Shown: piece after piece, positions 37,108 to 45,065 of the stretch
Position numbering within the stretch: the first letter of the stretch is position 1
How the letters are laid out: the number at the start of each line of letters is the position of its first letter
Source of the DNA: Pseudomonas sp. Fl4BN1
GTDB lineage: Bacteria; Pseudomonadota; Gammaproteobacteria; Pseudomonadales; Pseudomonadaceae
Direction of reading: 5' to 3'
Length of the DNA stretch: 64,000 bases
NCBI RefSeq assembly: GCF_009908285.1
Contig: NZ_JAAARM010000004.1
Location: 186,001-250,000, forward strand
Translations under genes and position numbers: made by a program
Notes under the pieces: generated by a model
What the model was told of the DNA's origin: nothing
What the model saw: the letters and a program-made list of their open reading frames with translations, nothing else
Database searches by the model: none

Positions 37108-38393
37108 CGGACAAAATCCCCATGGAAGGTCGTACCGGCAATCATCGCGCCGCTGCGACTGGTATTGAAAAATGCAACCTCGGGCTGGCCCTCGATGTAA
37201 CGCTCCAGCTCACACAGATAGCTACGGAAATTGAGCTGGGTCTTGACTCGCTGCCCGTGACCGTCCAGTACCCAATGCTTGGCGGCATTGAGCTGTGGCC
37301 CCAGATCACCGTCCTGCCAGCCGGCGTGAGTGCGATTCATCGGAAACGCGAAGTCCGCACCGAACAGGGTCACTCGCCGAGCGCCCATCTTCACCGCCAG
37401 GTCCACTGCCGGGTGAATCACACTGCCACCCGAGTGCAATTGAGCCCGCGGCACCCGCAGACGCATCTGTTCGAAGAGCGGGCTGGTCGAATAGGCGACG
37501 TAACGCGGCCCCTGCCAGCCCTCAAGCACCTGCGGGTCGGCCAACGGCATATAGACCAGGGTGGTGCCCTCACTGCCCTGAGACGGCAAATGCCGGGAGG
37601 AAATACGCTGATCGATGCTCACCACCAGGTCCGGCTGGATACCGTGCCTGCGCAGCGGCTGATAAGCCGTATCCACGCAGATAAACAGCGGTCGCTGCGG
37701 CTGCTCGGCCAAGGATCGCAAGGCTTCGAAGTGCGGTTCCAGACTCGGCCCGGTAGCGATGACGAAGACCTCGCGCCCGGGATCCGTGCCAAACAACTCG
37801 GCGACATCCAGGTCCGCCTGGACCCAGGACTCGACGGCAACCAGACGCGCGGCAATATCAGCCGCGTCGGCCGTGAACCGGCGATTGTTGAACGATAAAT
37901 GGATTTCGCTGATCAGCCGGTCACGGATCTTCGCACTGTAGTCATCCGCCAGTACCAACTCGGCCGGCAGGGCAAAGAACGGCAATTGAATCTCTCGCAG
38001 ATCTCCGGCATACAACAACTCGACCCGCGGATCAGCCAACCAGCCCTGCTGCTCAAGCAACTGCAGCGACAGCTTGAACACGGCGCCATTGAGGATGTGC
38101 ACATACAGCCGCGTAAGCTCCGGGCGTGCCAGCAACGCCATCTGCAGATCCCCCAGGCCAGAGCCATACAGGTGCAGAACCGGCGCCTCAGGCAAACTGG
38201 CCGCCTGTCTGTGGGCTTCACGAGTGCGGTCATGGCGACTGGTCAGCTGGATACCGCCAATGCTCAGGGTCGAGCCCAGCCCTTCCACCAGTTCAGCCTG
38301 CAACGAGGCATCGTCTTCAGCCAGCACCCGCTCCAGCAGCACCGGCCAGCGCTCCCTCATCACCCGGGCGTTGCGTTCAAAGCTGTCGCTCAT
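37104..38393 (-). CDS. Maf-type flagellin glycosyltransferase (motility accessory factor, DUF115)
   Basis: The 429-residue protein matches the Maf/DUF115 (MptE-like) architecture. An N-terminal domain (about 1-190) precedes the central Rossmann-like nucleotide-sugar domain (about 195-360) with VFVIATGPSLEPHFEAL and PDLVVSIDQRISS, and GARRVTLFGADFAFP follows. A C-terminal helical part ends it. Maf proteins in Campylobacter, Aeromonas and others transfer pseudaminic acid to flagellin Ser/Thr in the cytoplasm. Its position next to a full pse pathway and fliC makes that role likely here. The start lies 24 bases after a strong terminator. Confidence 0.88.
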   Translation of the reverse strand: MSDSFERNARVMRERWPVLLERVLAEDDASLQAELVEGLGSTLSIGGIQLTSRHDRTREAHRQAASLPEAPVLHLYGSGLGDLQMALLARPELTRLYVHILNGAVFKLSLQLLEQQGWLADPRVELLYAGDLREIQLPFFALPAELVLADDYSAKIRDRLISEIHLSFNNRRFTADAADIAARLVAVESWVQADLDVAELFGTDPGREVFVIATGPSLEPHFEALRSLAEQPQRPLFICVDTAYQPLRRHGIQPDLVVSIDQRISSRHLPSQGSEGTTLVYMPLADPQVLEGWQGPRYVAYSTSPLFEQMRLRVPRAQLHSGGSVIHPAVDLAVKMGARRVTLFGADFAFPMNRTHAGWQDGDLGPQLNAAKHWVLDGHGQRVKTQLNFRSYLCELERYIEGQPEVAFFNTSRSGAMIAGTTFHGDFVR

Positions 38394-38416
38394 ATTGCCT
38401 CGCTTATCACTCGTGC

Positions 38417-38453
38417 AAAAAAATAGCGCTCAAGATTACACCTTGAGCGCTAT
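38417..38453 (-). terminator. Strong terminator between FabH-like gene and maf
   Basis: ATAGCGCTCAAG and CTTGAGCGCTAT form a perfect 12-bp stem with a seven-base loop, followed on the minus strand by TTTTTTT. It ends the long glycan-gene transcript. It lies only 24 bases before the maf ATG, leaving little room for a separate promoter. Confidence 0.9.
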
Positions 38454-38475
38454 GTTTACCGCCGCAAGCAGAGGC

Positions 38476-39402
38476 TCAGGCGCGATAGATGATCGCCGAT
38501 CCCCAGGACAACCCGACGCCAAAACCGCTCAAGGCCACGCGCTTCCAGCTGGAGTCGAACATGTGTTTTTCCAGCAGCAGCGGAATGCTCGACGACACGG
38601 TATTACCGGTTTCCACCATATCCTTGATGAACTTGTCCGGGTTCCCCTCGAAACGCCGGGCCACGGCGTCGACGATAGCCGCGCTGCCCTGGTGAATGCA
38701 GAAGGCATCGATGTCATCAGACTGCAAGCCTGACTCATCCAGCAACTCGTGCAGGTGGGCCGGAACCTTGAGCAGGGCGAAATTGAACACCTGGCGGCCA
38801 TTCATGAAGAACACGCCATCGGTGACCTTCAGATGCGGAGCACCGGAACCATCAGTACCGAACTTGGCCTTGCCCAACTGCCAGGTGGCCCCCTCCCCCA
38901 ACCAGGTGGCGGTTGCGGCGTCACCAAACAGCATGGTGGTGTTGCGGTCTTCCGGATCAACGATCTTCGAATAAGGATCGGCGGTGACCAACAGGCCATT
39001 CTTCAGCCCAGTGGCCTCCATGAAGCCCTTGATAGCGTAGATGCCGTAGACGTAACCGGAGCAACCCAGGGAAATATCGAACGCCGCTACGGTAGTCGGC
39101 AGGCCCAGCTTGTCCTGGACGATCGCCGCGGTATGAGGCAGGCCTTCTTCGTCACCGTTCTGGGTGACCACGATCAACACATCGATGGCTTCGCGCTTGA
39201 GCTCAGGGTTACTGGCGAACAAAGCATTGACCGCTTCGACACACAGATCGGAAGTCTCCTGCCCAGCGTCTTTGCGCGGCAGGAAAGCCGAACCGATTTT
39301 GCCCAGGATGAACTCTTCATCCTTGGCGAATTTTGCACCTTGTGCGTAATTGTCCACGCCGGCTACAGGCACGTAGCTCGCAATGCTTTTTATGCCAATC
39401 AT
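38476..39402 (-). CDS. FabH-like 3-oxoacyl-ACP synthase III of the flagellin glycosylation island
   Basis: A 308-residue thiolase-fold condensing enzyme with an intact Cys-His-Asn triad: C114 (SLGCSGYVYG), H237 (IHQGSA) and N267 (ETGNTVSSS). It joins an acyl-CoA with malonyl-ACP or a related acceptor. Flagellin glycosylation islands of P. aeruginosa a-type strains and P. syringae (orf3) carry such a gene. It probably provides an acyl group for a modified sugar rather than membrane lipid. No acyl carrier protein or acyltransferase is adjacent, so its substrate is unknown. It has its own 231-base upstream gap. Confidence 0.88.
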   Translation of the reverse strand: MIGIKSIASYVPVAGVDNYAQGAKFAKDEEFILGKIGSAFLPRKDAGQETSDLCVEAVNALFASNPELKREAIDVLIVVTQNGDEEGLPHTAAIVQDKLGLPTTVAAFDISLGCSGYVYGIYAIKGFMEATGLKNGLLVTADPYSKIVDPEDRNTTMLFGDAATATWLGEGATWQLGKAKFGTDGSGAPHLKVTDGVFFMNGRQVFNFALLKVPAHLHELLDESGLQSDDIDAFCIHQGSAAIVDAVARRFEGNPDKFIKDMVETGNTVSSSIPLLLEKHMFDSSWKRVALSGFGVGLSWGSAIIYRA

Positions 39403-39437
39403 TACGGCTTCCCAATAATAAACAGCTCAATACCCCC

Positions 39438-39461
39438 GCTCAGTCACTGAGCAGGGGCTGC
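39438..39461. repeat. Inverted repeat in leader of FabH-like gene
   Basis: The minus strand reads CCCC(T)GCTCAG-TGA-CTGAGCGGGG, a 10-bp stem with one bulged T, about 40 bases before the ATG and without a T-run. It may be a leader structure or weak terminator after pseI. The rest of the 231-base gap shows no recognisable sigma-54 or sigma-28 element. Confidence 0.5.
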
Positions 39462-39633
39462 CGAAAAAAATACAGATATACCTGCCAAACACCGCGGTAT
39501 CGGGAAGAACCAAGGGCTATCACTGGACCTGTCACGCAGGGCTGGCGCCATCTTCCCGGGCAACACAATACAGTGAAGATGCGCGTTATGACTCACAGGT
39601 CACGCTATTTTGCCGAATCCGCCACACAAAGGC

Positions 39634-40686
39634 CTATTCGACCAATGCCCAGTCCAGCGCAGTGCCGCGCTTGAGCGGCTGACGCGCACGACGGCCAAGC
39701 AGCGTATCGTAGTGTTTGGGGGCCAGCCCCAGCCCAGGGCGGATTGCCCGCACATTGTCCGCACTGAACAGCTCTCCAGCCTGCATGTCCCGAGTGACAT
39801 ATAGCGACCGACGGTAAACCAGAGACTTGCTTTCAGCCTGGGTGGCGCCATAGCGTACCTGCCCCATGGCCTGCCAGGCGCGCTCGGTTTCCAGCACCAG
39901 GCAGGCCAGTTCCGCAGGCTCCAGGGAGAAGCTGGCGTCGACCCCGCCAGCGGCGCGATCCAGGGTGAAGTGTTTCTCGACCACCGTAGCACCCAGCGCC
40001 ACCGCCGCCACGGACACCCCGACGCCCATGCTGTGATCGGACAACCCCACTTCACAGCCGAACAGTTCCCGCAGATGGGGAATGGTCAACAGATTGCTGT
40101 TCTCTGGCGACGCCGGGTAAGTACTGGTGCACTTGAGCAGCACCAGGTCACGGCAACCCGCTTCCCGGGCAGCACGGACACTTTCATCCAACTCGGCAAT
40201 GCTGGCCATGCCGGTGGAGATGATCAGCGGCTTGCCGGTAGCGGCTACTCGGCGAATCAACGGCAGGTCGGTGTTTTCAAAGCTGGCGATCTTGTAGGCA
40301 GGAACATCCAGGCTTTCAAGAAAATCCACCGCGCTTTCATCAAACGGCGTGGAAAACACCAGCATGCCCAGTTCTCGCGCCCGGGCGAAGATCGGCTCGT
40401 GCCACTCCCAGGGCGTATGGGCACGCTGGTACAGGTCGTACAGCGATGAACCGGCCCAGAGGCTGTCCGGGTCCTTGATGAAAAACTCCCCCTGATCCAG
40501 GTCCAGGGTCATGGTGTCGGCGGTGTAGGTCTGCAACTTCAGAGCATGGGCACCGGCCCTGGCTGCGGCCTCGACAATCTGCAGGGCCACATCCAGCGAC
40601 TGATTATGGTTGCCGCTCATCTCGGCGATGATCAACGGCGCATGGCCGGCGCCGACATGGCGCGAACCGATCTTGAAGCTAGTCAT
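39634..40686 (-). CDS. pseI: Pseudaminic acid synthase PseI
   Basis: The 350-residue NeuB-family enzyme has a TIM-barrel domain (about 1-280, APLIIAEMSGNHNQSLDVA start signature) and a C-terminal SAF/antifreeze-like domain (about 285-350). It condenses 2,4-diacetamido-2,4,6-trideoxy-L-altrose with phosphoenolpyruvate to give pseudaminic acid. It overlaps the pseG-pseH fusion by eight bases and is last in the pse run. Confidence 0.95.
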   Translation of the reverse strand: MTSFKIGSRHVGAGHAPLIIAEMSGNHNQSLDVALQIVEAAARAGAHALKLQTYTADTMTLDLDQGEFFIKDPDSLWAGSSLYDLYQRAHTPWEWHEPIFARARELGMLVFSTPFDESAVDFLESLDVPAYKIASFENTDLPLIRRVAATGKPLIISTGMASIAELDESVRAAREAGCRDLVLLKCTSTYPASPENSNLLTIPHLRELFGCEVGLSDHSMGVGVSVAAVALGATVVEKHFTLDRAAGGVDASFSLEPAELACLVLETERAWQAMGQVRYGATQAESKSLVYRRSLYVTRDMQAGELFSADNVRAIRPGLGLAPKHYDTLLGRRARQPLKRGTALDWALVE

Positions 40687-42184
40687 CCAGATGTTCCTTC
40701 AATACTCGGGTGAATTCGCAGGTGCCCTGGTGATAGCCGGCCCGGCGAAACAATGTCAGCGAAACCTGATTCTCTGCCATGACCTGGGCCCGCAAGCGCT
40801 GTGTATCAGGCCAGTGGCGCAGCAGGCAAGCCTCGCCCTGCTCCAGCAGGGCTTGCCCCCAGCCAAACCCGAAACGTCCGGCAAACAGGTAGATCGACAC
40901 TTGGACGTCCCCTTGTTCCCGGTCATAGCGCAGCATTCCCAGTGGACCATCAGGCAACTCAGCGATCAGCAACAAGCGCTGCGGGTCATGCAAACAGGCC
41001 TTAAGCCACTGCACATGGCTCGACCAATCGATTACCCCAGACTGCTGGGACCAACGCCTGACCGAATCGCCATTGCGCCCCTCGAACAGCAGCTGGGCAT
41101 CGTCAAGGGTTGCCGGACGCAGGCACAGTGCCGCGGTGAACAACGCTGCCGCCACCCGCTGCGCGCCCAGACCATCGACCAGTTCGCGGCCCCGGGCGGC
41201 CAGGCTGTGGCGCAACCCCGGGTTGCCCAGCAGGAGTTGCAAGGCGTGGCGCATCTGTTCGACGTCCACCCGCTCACAGGGCCCCAGGTACACGTGAGCT
41301 CCTGCTTCGGCCAGCAACCGGGCATTGGCCTCCTGATTGCCGGCCACGGTAATGCACAGGGTGGGCACGCCCAGTACCGCTCGCTCCCAACTGGTACCGC
41401 CGCCGGCACCCAGGCACAGATCGGCTTGCGCCAGCAGCCCGGCGAAATCGCTCACGTAGCTGTGCAAGTGCCAGTTCGGCCGGTCTGCGGCCAGCACCTG
41501 CATGGCCTGCCAGTGCGGATTGCCACTGCCGGCGACAAAATCCACCTGCAACTCACCCAGGTCAGCCAACGCCAACATGGCCTTGTGGGTCTGGCCGGCG
41601 GCATCGAAACCACCGAAATTCACCAGCAGGCGCTGCGCCAGTGGCCGAATCAGGATCGGCGGGCGACGAAACTCTTCACGCAGCAGGGCAAAGCGCGGCC
41701 CGAACAAGGTTCGACAACCGGGGCCATACAACCCGGCATACGCCTCGGCCGAACCGCTGAAGTTCTGGTCCAGCAACAACTCCACCGCGTGCCGGCGGTT
41801 GGCCAGATCATCGATCGCGGCGATCCGTGGCGCAAACTGGCGTGCAGCGCTCTGCCACTGATGGTCAAGGCCGTAATGATCCACCAGCACCCAATCGAAG
41901 GTCGGTTGATCAACCAGGGCCTCCCGCAGCGCGGCGATATCTGCCTGCCAGGGCAAGGGCGCCTCAATGCCCAACTGCGGGCGCTCAGCGGCGTAGCGCT
42001 CAGGCAGCTCAAAGGTCTGAAAACCATCGTCGTGCAGGGCCGCCAGACGATGGCCGGGCAAGCGTCGACAGGCAAATGCGACATCGGCACCTTGTCGGCG
42101 CAGCACCTGAGCCAGGCTCAGACAACGAGCCACGTGACCACTGCCGATAGTCGGCGAAGCGTCGGCCCGGATCAGCACCCTCAC
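40679..42184 (-). CDS. pseG: PseG-PseH fusion: UDP-sugar hydrolase and N-acetyltransferase
   Basis: A 501-residue bifunctional protein. Residues 1 to about 345 are PseG, a GT-B-like UDP-6-deoxy-AltdiNAc hydrolase with the catalytic His in GSGHVARC (H17) and the nucleotide-binding GAGGGTSWERAVLGVP. Residues about 354-501 form a GNAT domain equivalent to PseH, which acetylates the 4-amino group. Campylobacter and Helicobacter encode the two separately; no other pseH is seen here. The start is GTG overlapping the pseF stop (GTGA). Confidence 0.92.
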   Translation of the reverse strand: MRVLIRADASPTIGSGHVARCLSLAQVLRRQGADVAFACRRLPGHRLAALHDDGFQTFELPERYAAERPQLGIEAPLPWQADIAALREALVDQPTFDWVLVDHYGLDHQWQSAARQFAPRIAAIDDLANRRHAVELLLDQNFSGSAEAYAGLYGPGCRTLFGPRFALLREEFRRPPILIRPLAQRLLVNFGGFDAAGQTHKAMLALADLGELQVDFVAGSGNPHWQAMQVLAADRPNWHLHSYVSDFAGLLAQADLCLGAGGGTSWERAVLGVPTLCITVAGNQEANARLLAEAGAHVYLGPCERVDVEQMRHALQLLLGNPGLRHSLAARGRELVDGLGAQRVAAALFTAALCLRPATLDDAQLLFEGRNGDSVRRWSQQSGVIDWSSHVQWLKACLHDPQRLLLIAELPDGPLGMLRYDREQGDVQVSIYLFAGRFGFGWGQALLEQGEACLLRHWPDTQRLRAQVMAENQVSLTLFRRAGYHQGTCEFTRVLKEHLDD

Positions 42185-42888
42185 TCCAGCTCCCCTCCGG
42201 CCTTGAGCGCGGCGTACAGGTATTCAGCCCGGCGCCAATCCTCTTCGGTGTCGATATCCTGCACCAGGTGACGCGGCAGGATCACCGGCAGGCTGCCAGA
42301 CGAAAACAAGGCCTCGCCATCCAGCCAGGCCCGGCTTCGGCCCCAATAGAATTGCGCCGCATCCTGATAGGCCACGGGCAAATCCTGCGAGCGAACATGA
42401 CGAAACTCGGGATACAGAGCGCCCAGGGCCCCCTGCTCGTCGAGCGTCAGCGCCCGCTGCACGGGAAACCCGAAACTGCACACCGAAAAGGCGAACGACT
42501 TGTCCGGGCGCTGCTCGAGCAACTCCAGCCCCTGGCGCAGAAAACGCAGCTGCAACAAGGGCGCAGTGGCGTAGATGCAACAGGCATATTCGAATGGCTG
42601 CCCCTGCCCCTGCAAAGCTTGCAAGGCATGCTCAATGACCGCCGCGGTGCCGGCGAAATCATCCGCCAGGGCCTGTGGCCGGACAAAGGGCACTTCTGCG
42701 CCACAGGCAACCGCCAGCTCAGAAATCCCGGGGTCGTCGGTACTCACCACCACCCGCTGGAACAGCCCGGAGCTCAGCGCCTTATCGATGGAACGGGCAA
42801 GCATGGGCACGCCATCGAAGGGTTTGAGGTTCTTGCCTGGGATCCGCTTGCTGCCACCACGGGCGGGGATAATCGCGATCGCACTCAT
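42181..42888 (-). CDS. pseF: Pseudaminic acid cytidylyltransferase PseF
   Basis: A 235-residue CMP-sugar synthetase with the nucleotide-binding N-terminus IIPARGGSKRIPGKN and the catalytic-core segments VVVSTDDPGI and YATAPLL. It activates pseudaminic acid with CTP to CMP-Pse, the Maf donor. It starts five bases after pseC. Confidence 0.94.
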   Translation of the reverse strand: MSAIAIIPARGGSKRIPGKNLKPFDGVPMLARSIDKALSSGLFQRVVVSTDDPGISELAVACGAEVPFVRPQALADDFAGTAAVIEHALQALQGQGQPFEYACCIYATAPLLQLRFLRQGLELLEQRPDKSFAFSVCSFGFPVQRALTLDEQGALGALYPEFRHVRSQDLPVAYQDAAQFYWGRSRAWLDGEALFSSGSLPVILPRHLVQDIDTEEDWRRAEYLYAALKAGGELE

Positions 42889-42893
42889 GGCCG

Positions 42894-44057
42894 CTACCGC
42901 CCCTGAATCCAGTGCTGCAATTGCTGGACAACGTAATCCTGCTGCGTCTCACTCAGTTCGGGATACATCGGCAAGCTGATGGCCTGTGCGTAATAGTCTT
43001 CAGCCTCGGGAAAATCACCCTCAGCGAAACCCAGCTCCCGATAGTAGGGTTGCAGGTGCACCGGAATGTAATGCAGGTTGACCCCGATACCCGCCTTGCG
43101 CAGCCCCTCGAAAACTTCACGGTGCGAGTGCTTGATGCGCTGGAGTTGCAAACGCACGACATACAGGTGCCAGGCCGACTGCGCATCAGGCTGCGCCTGG
43201 GGCAAGGTCAACGGCAGGTCCTGCAACAGCCGCTGATAGCGGGCCACCAGATAACGCCGGCGCTGCACAAAGCCTTGCAGCTTGTTCAGCTGTGAGCGTC
43301 CAAGCGCCGCCTGAAGGTCGGTCATGCGGTAGTTGAAGCCCAATTCGACCTGCTGGTAGTACCAGGGACCATGGCTGTCGCCCACCATCTGCGCCGGGTC
43401 GCGGGTCATGCCGTGGCTGCGCAGGCGACGCAAATGCTCGGCCAGTTCCGGGCGATTGGTCATGACCATCCCGCCTTCGGCACTGGTGATGATTTTCACC
43501 GGGTGAAAGCTGAACACCGTCATCGCCGCGAACTCGCCACAGCCGACCGGACGCCCGGCATAGGCAGCCCCCACCGCGTGGGAGGCATCCTCGATCAGGG
43601 TGAAGGCATAGCGCTCGGCCAGCTCCGCCAGACGTCGCATATCACAGCTCTGCCCTGAGAAAGCCACCGCAATCACTACCTTAGGCAACGTCCCGCTTGC
43701 TTCGGCCGCTTGCAGCTTGAGGGCCAGAACCTCGACATCGAGATTCCAGGTCCGCGGGTCGATGTCGACAAAATCCACATCAGCGCCACAGTAGCGACCA
43801 CAGTTGGCCGACGCCAGGAACGTATTGGGCGTGGTCCATAAGCGATCGCCAGGCCCCAAGCCCGCTGCCAGACAGGCAATATGCAAGGCTGCGGTGGCGT
43901 TGCATACCGCCACGCCATGGTCCGCCTCGCAAGCGGCTGCCATTGCCTGCTCGAAAGCCTCGATCGCCGGCCCCTGGGTCAACCAGTCGGACTGCAAAAC
44001 CCCCAGTACGGCATCGATATCCGCCTGGTCAAGGCTTTGTCGCCCATAAGGAATCAT
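42894..44057 (-). CDS. pseC: UDP-4-amino-4,6-dideoxy-N-acetyl-altrosamine transaminase PseC
   Basis: The 387-residue DegT/DnrJ/EryC1-family PLP enzyme has the Schiff-base lysine in FSFHPVKIITSAEGG and a LIEDASHAVGA PLP-phosphate pocket. It aminates the PseB product at C4 using glutamate. Its ATG overlaps the pseB stop (ATGA). Confidence 0.94.
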   Translation of the reverse strand: MIPYGRQSLDQADIDAVLGVLQSDWLTQGPAIEAFEQAMAAACEADHGVAVCNATAALHIACLAAGLGPGDRLWTTPNTFLASANCGRYCGADVDFVDIDPRTWNLDVEVLALKLQAAEASGTLPKVVIAVAFSGQSCDMRRLAELAERYAFTLIEDASHAVGAAYAGRPVGCGEFAAMTVFSFHPVKIITSAEGGMVMTNRPELAEHLRRLRSHGMTRDPAQMVGDSHGPWYYQQVELGFNYRMTDLQAALGRSQLNKLQGFVQRRRYLVARYQRLLQDLPLTLPQAQPDAQSAWHLYVVRLQLQRIKHSHREVFEGLRKAGIGVNLHYIPVHLQPYYRELGFAEGDFPEAEDYYAQAISLPMYPELSETQQDYVVQQLQHWIQGR

Positions 44058-45055
44058 CGCGCTATCCCGGTATGCAGCTCAACGAGCTGCCCCACCGACA
44101 GAAAGTCTGGATTGGTATCGGAGCGATACTCGAAATCCTCGGCCACCGAAACACCCTTCTCACCCGTCCCGTCCACAGCAAAATCGACGTTCACGCTGGT
44201 AAAGCGAATCGAGGGCTGGATCGTGTAGTGATCGTCGAACTCCAAGGTCATGCGCGCATCATCCAGAGGCACCATCAATTCATGGAGCTTCTCGCCCGGA
44301 CGAATGCCCACCTGCTTATGCGGTAAGTGCGCGGCCATGCCCAAGGCCAGGTCGACAATGCGGATCGACGGAATCTTCGGCACGAAAATCTCTCCGCCGT
44401 GCATCCGCGCAAAGCTGTCCAGAACAAATTGCACCCCATGATCCAGGGTGATCCAGAAGCGCGTCATGCGCTCATCGGTAATCGGCAGTTCCTGTGCCCC
44501 TTGAGCGATCAGCTGGCTGAAGAACGGCACCACCGAACCTCGGGAACCTGCAACATTGCCGTAGCGCACCACGGCAAACCGGGAGGCCTGCTCACCGGCG
44601 ATGTTGTTCGCCGCCACGAACAACTTGTCCGACAGCAACTTGGTCGCGCCATACAGATTGATCGGGCTTGCAGCCTTGTCGGTGGACAAGGCGACAACTT
44701 TTTGCACCCCGTTGTCGATGGCCGCAGCAATGATGTTTTCAGCACCGTTGACGTTGGTGCGAATGCATTCCGTGGGGTTGTATTCAGCCGCCGGCACCTG
44801 CTTCAGGGCCGCGGCATGCACCACGTAGTCGATGCCGCGCATGGCCTGGCGCAAGCGCTCGGCATCGCGAACATCACCAAGGAAGTAACGCATGCAGGGC
44901 GCATTGAAGGTCTGCTGCATTTCGTATTGCTTGAGCTCGTCGCGGGAAAACACCACGACCCGCTTGGGTTGGTACTGTTCCAGCAGGCGTCGAATGAAGC
45001 TGCGGCCAAAGGAACCGGTGCCACCGGAAATGAAAATCGACTTGCCGTTGAACAT
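44054..45055 (-). CDS. pseB: UDP-N-acetylglucosamine 4,6-dehydratase (inverting) PseB
   Basis: The 333-residue extended SDR has the Rossmann motif GGTGSFGRS and the FlaA1-type active site STDKAASPINLYGATK. It starts pseudaminic acid synthesis by C6 dehydration and C5 epimerisation of UDP-GlcNAc. It begins ten bases after the large glycosyltransferase, in the same transcription unit. Confidence 0.95.
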   Translation of the reverse strand: MFNGKSIFISGGTGSFGRSFIRRLLEQYQPKRVVVFSRDELKQYEMQQTFNAPCMRYFLGDVRDAERLRQAMRGIDYVVHAAALKQVPAAEYNPTECIRTNVNGAENIIAAAIDNGVQKVVALSTDKAASPINLYGATKLLSDKLFVAANNIAGEQASRFAVVRYGNVAGSRGSVVPFFSQLIAQGAQELPITDERMTRFWITLDHGVQFVLDSFARMHGGEIFVPKIPSIRIVDLALGMAAHLPHKQVGIRPGEKLHELMVPLDDARMTLEFDDHYTIQPSIRFTSVNVDFAVDGTGEKGVSVAEDFEYRSDTNPDFLSVGQLVELHTGIAR

Positions 45056-45065
45056 GACTGAATCC

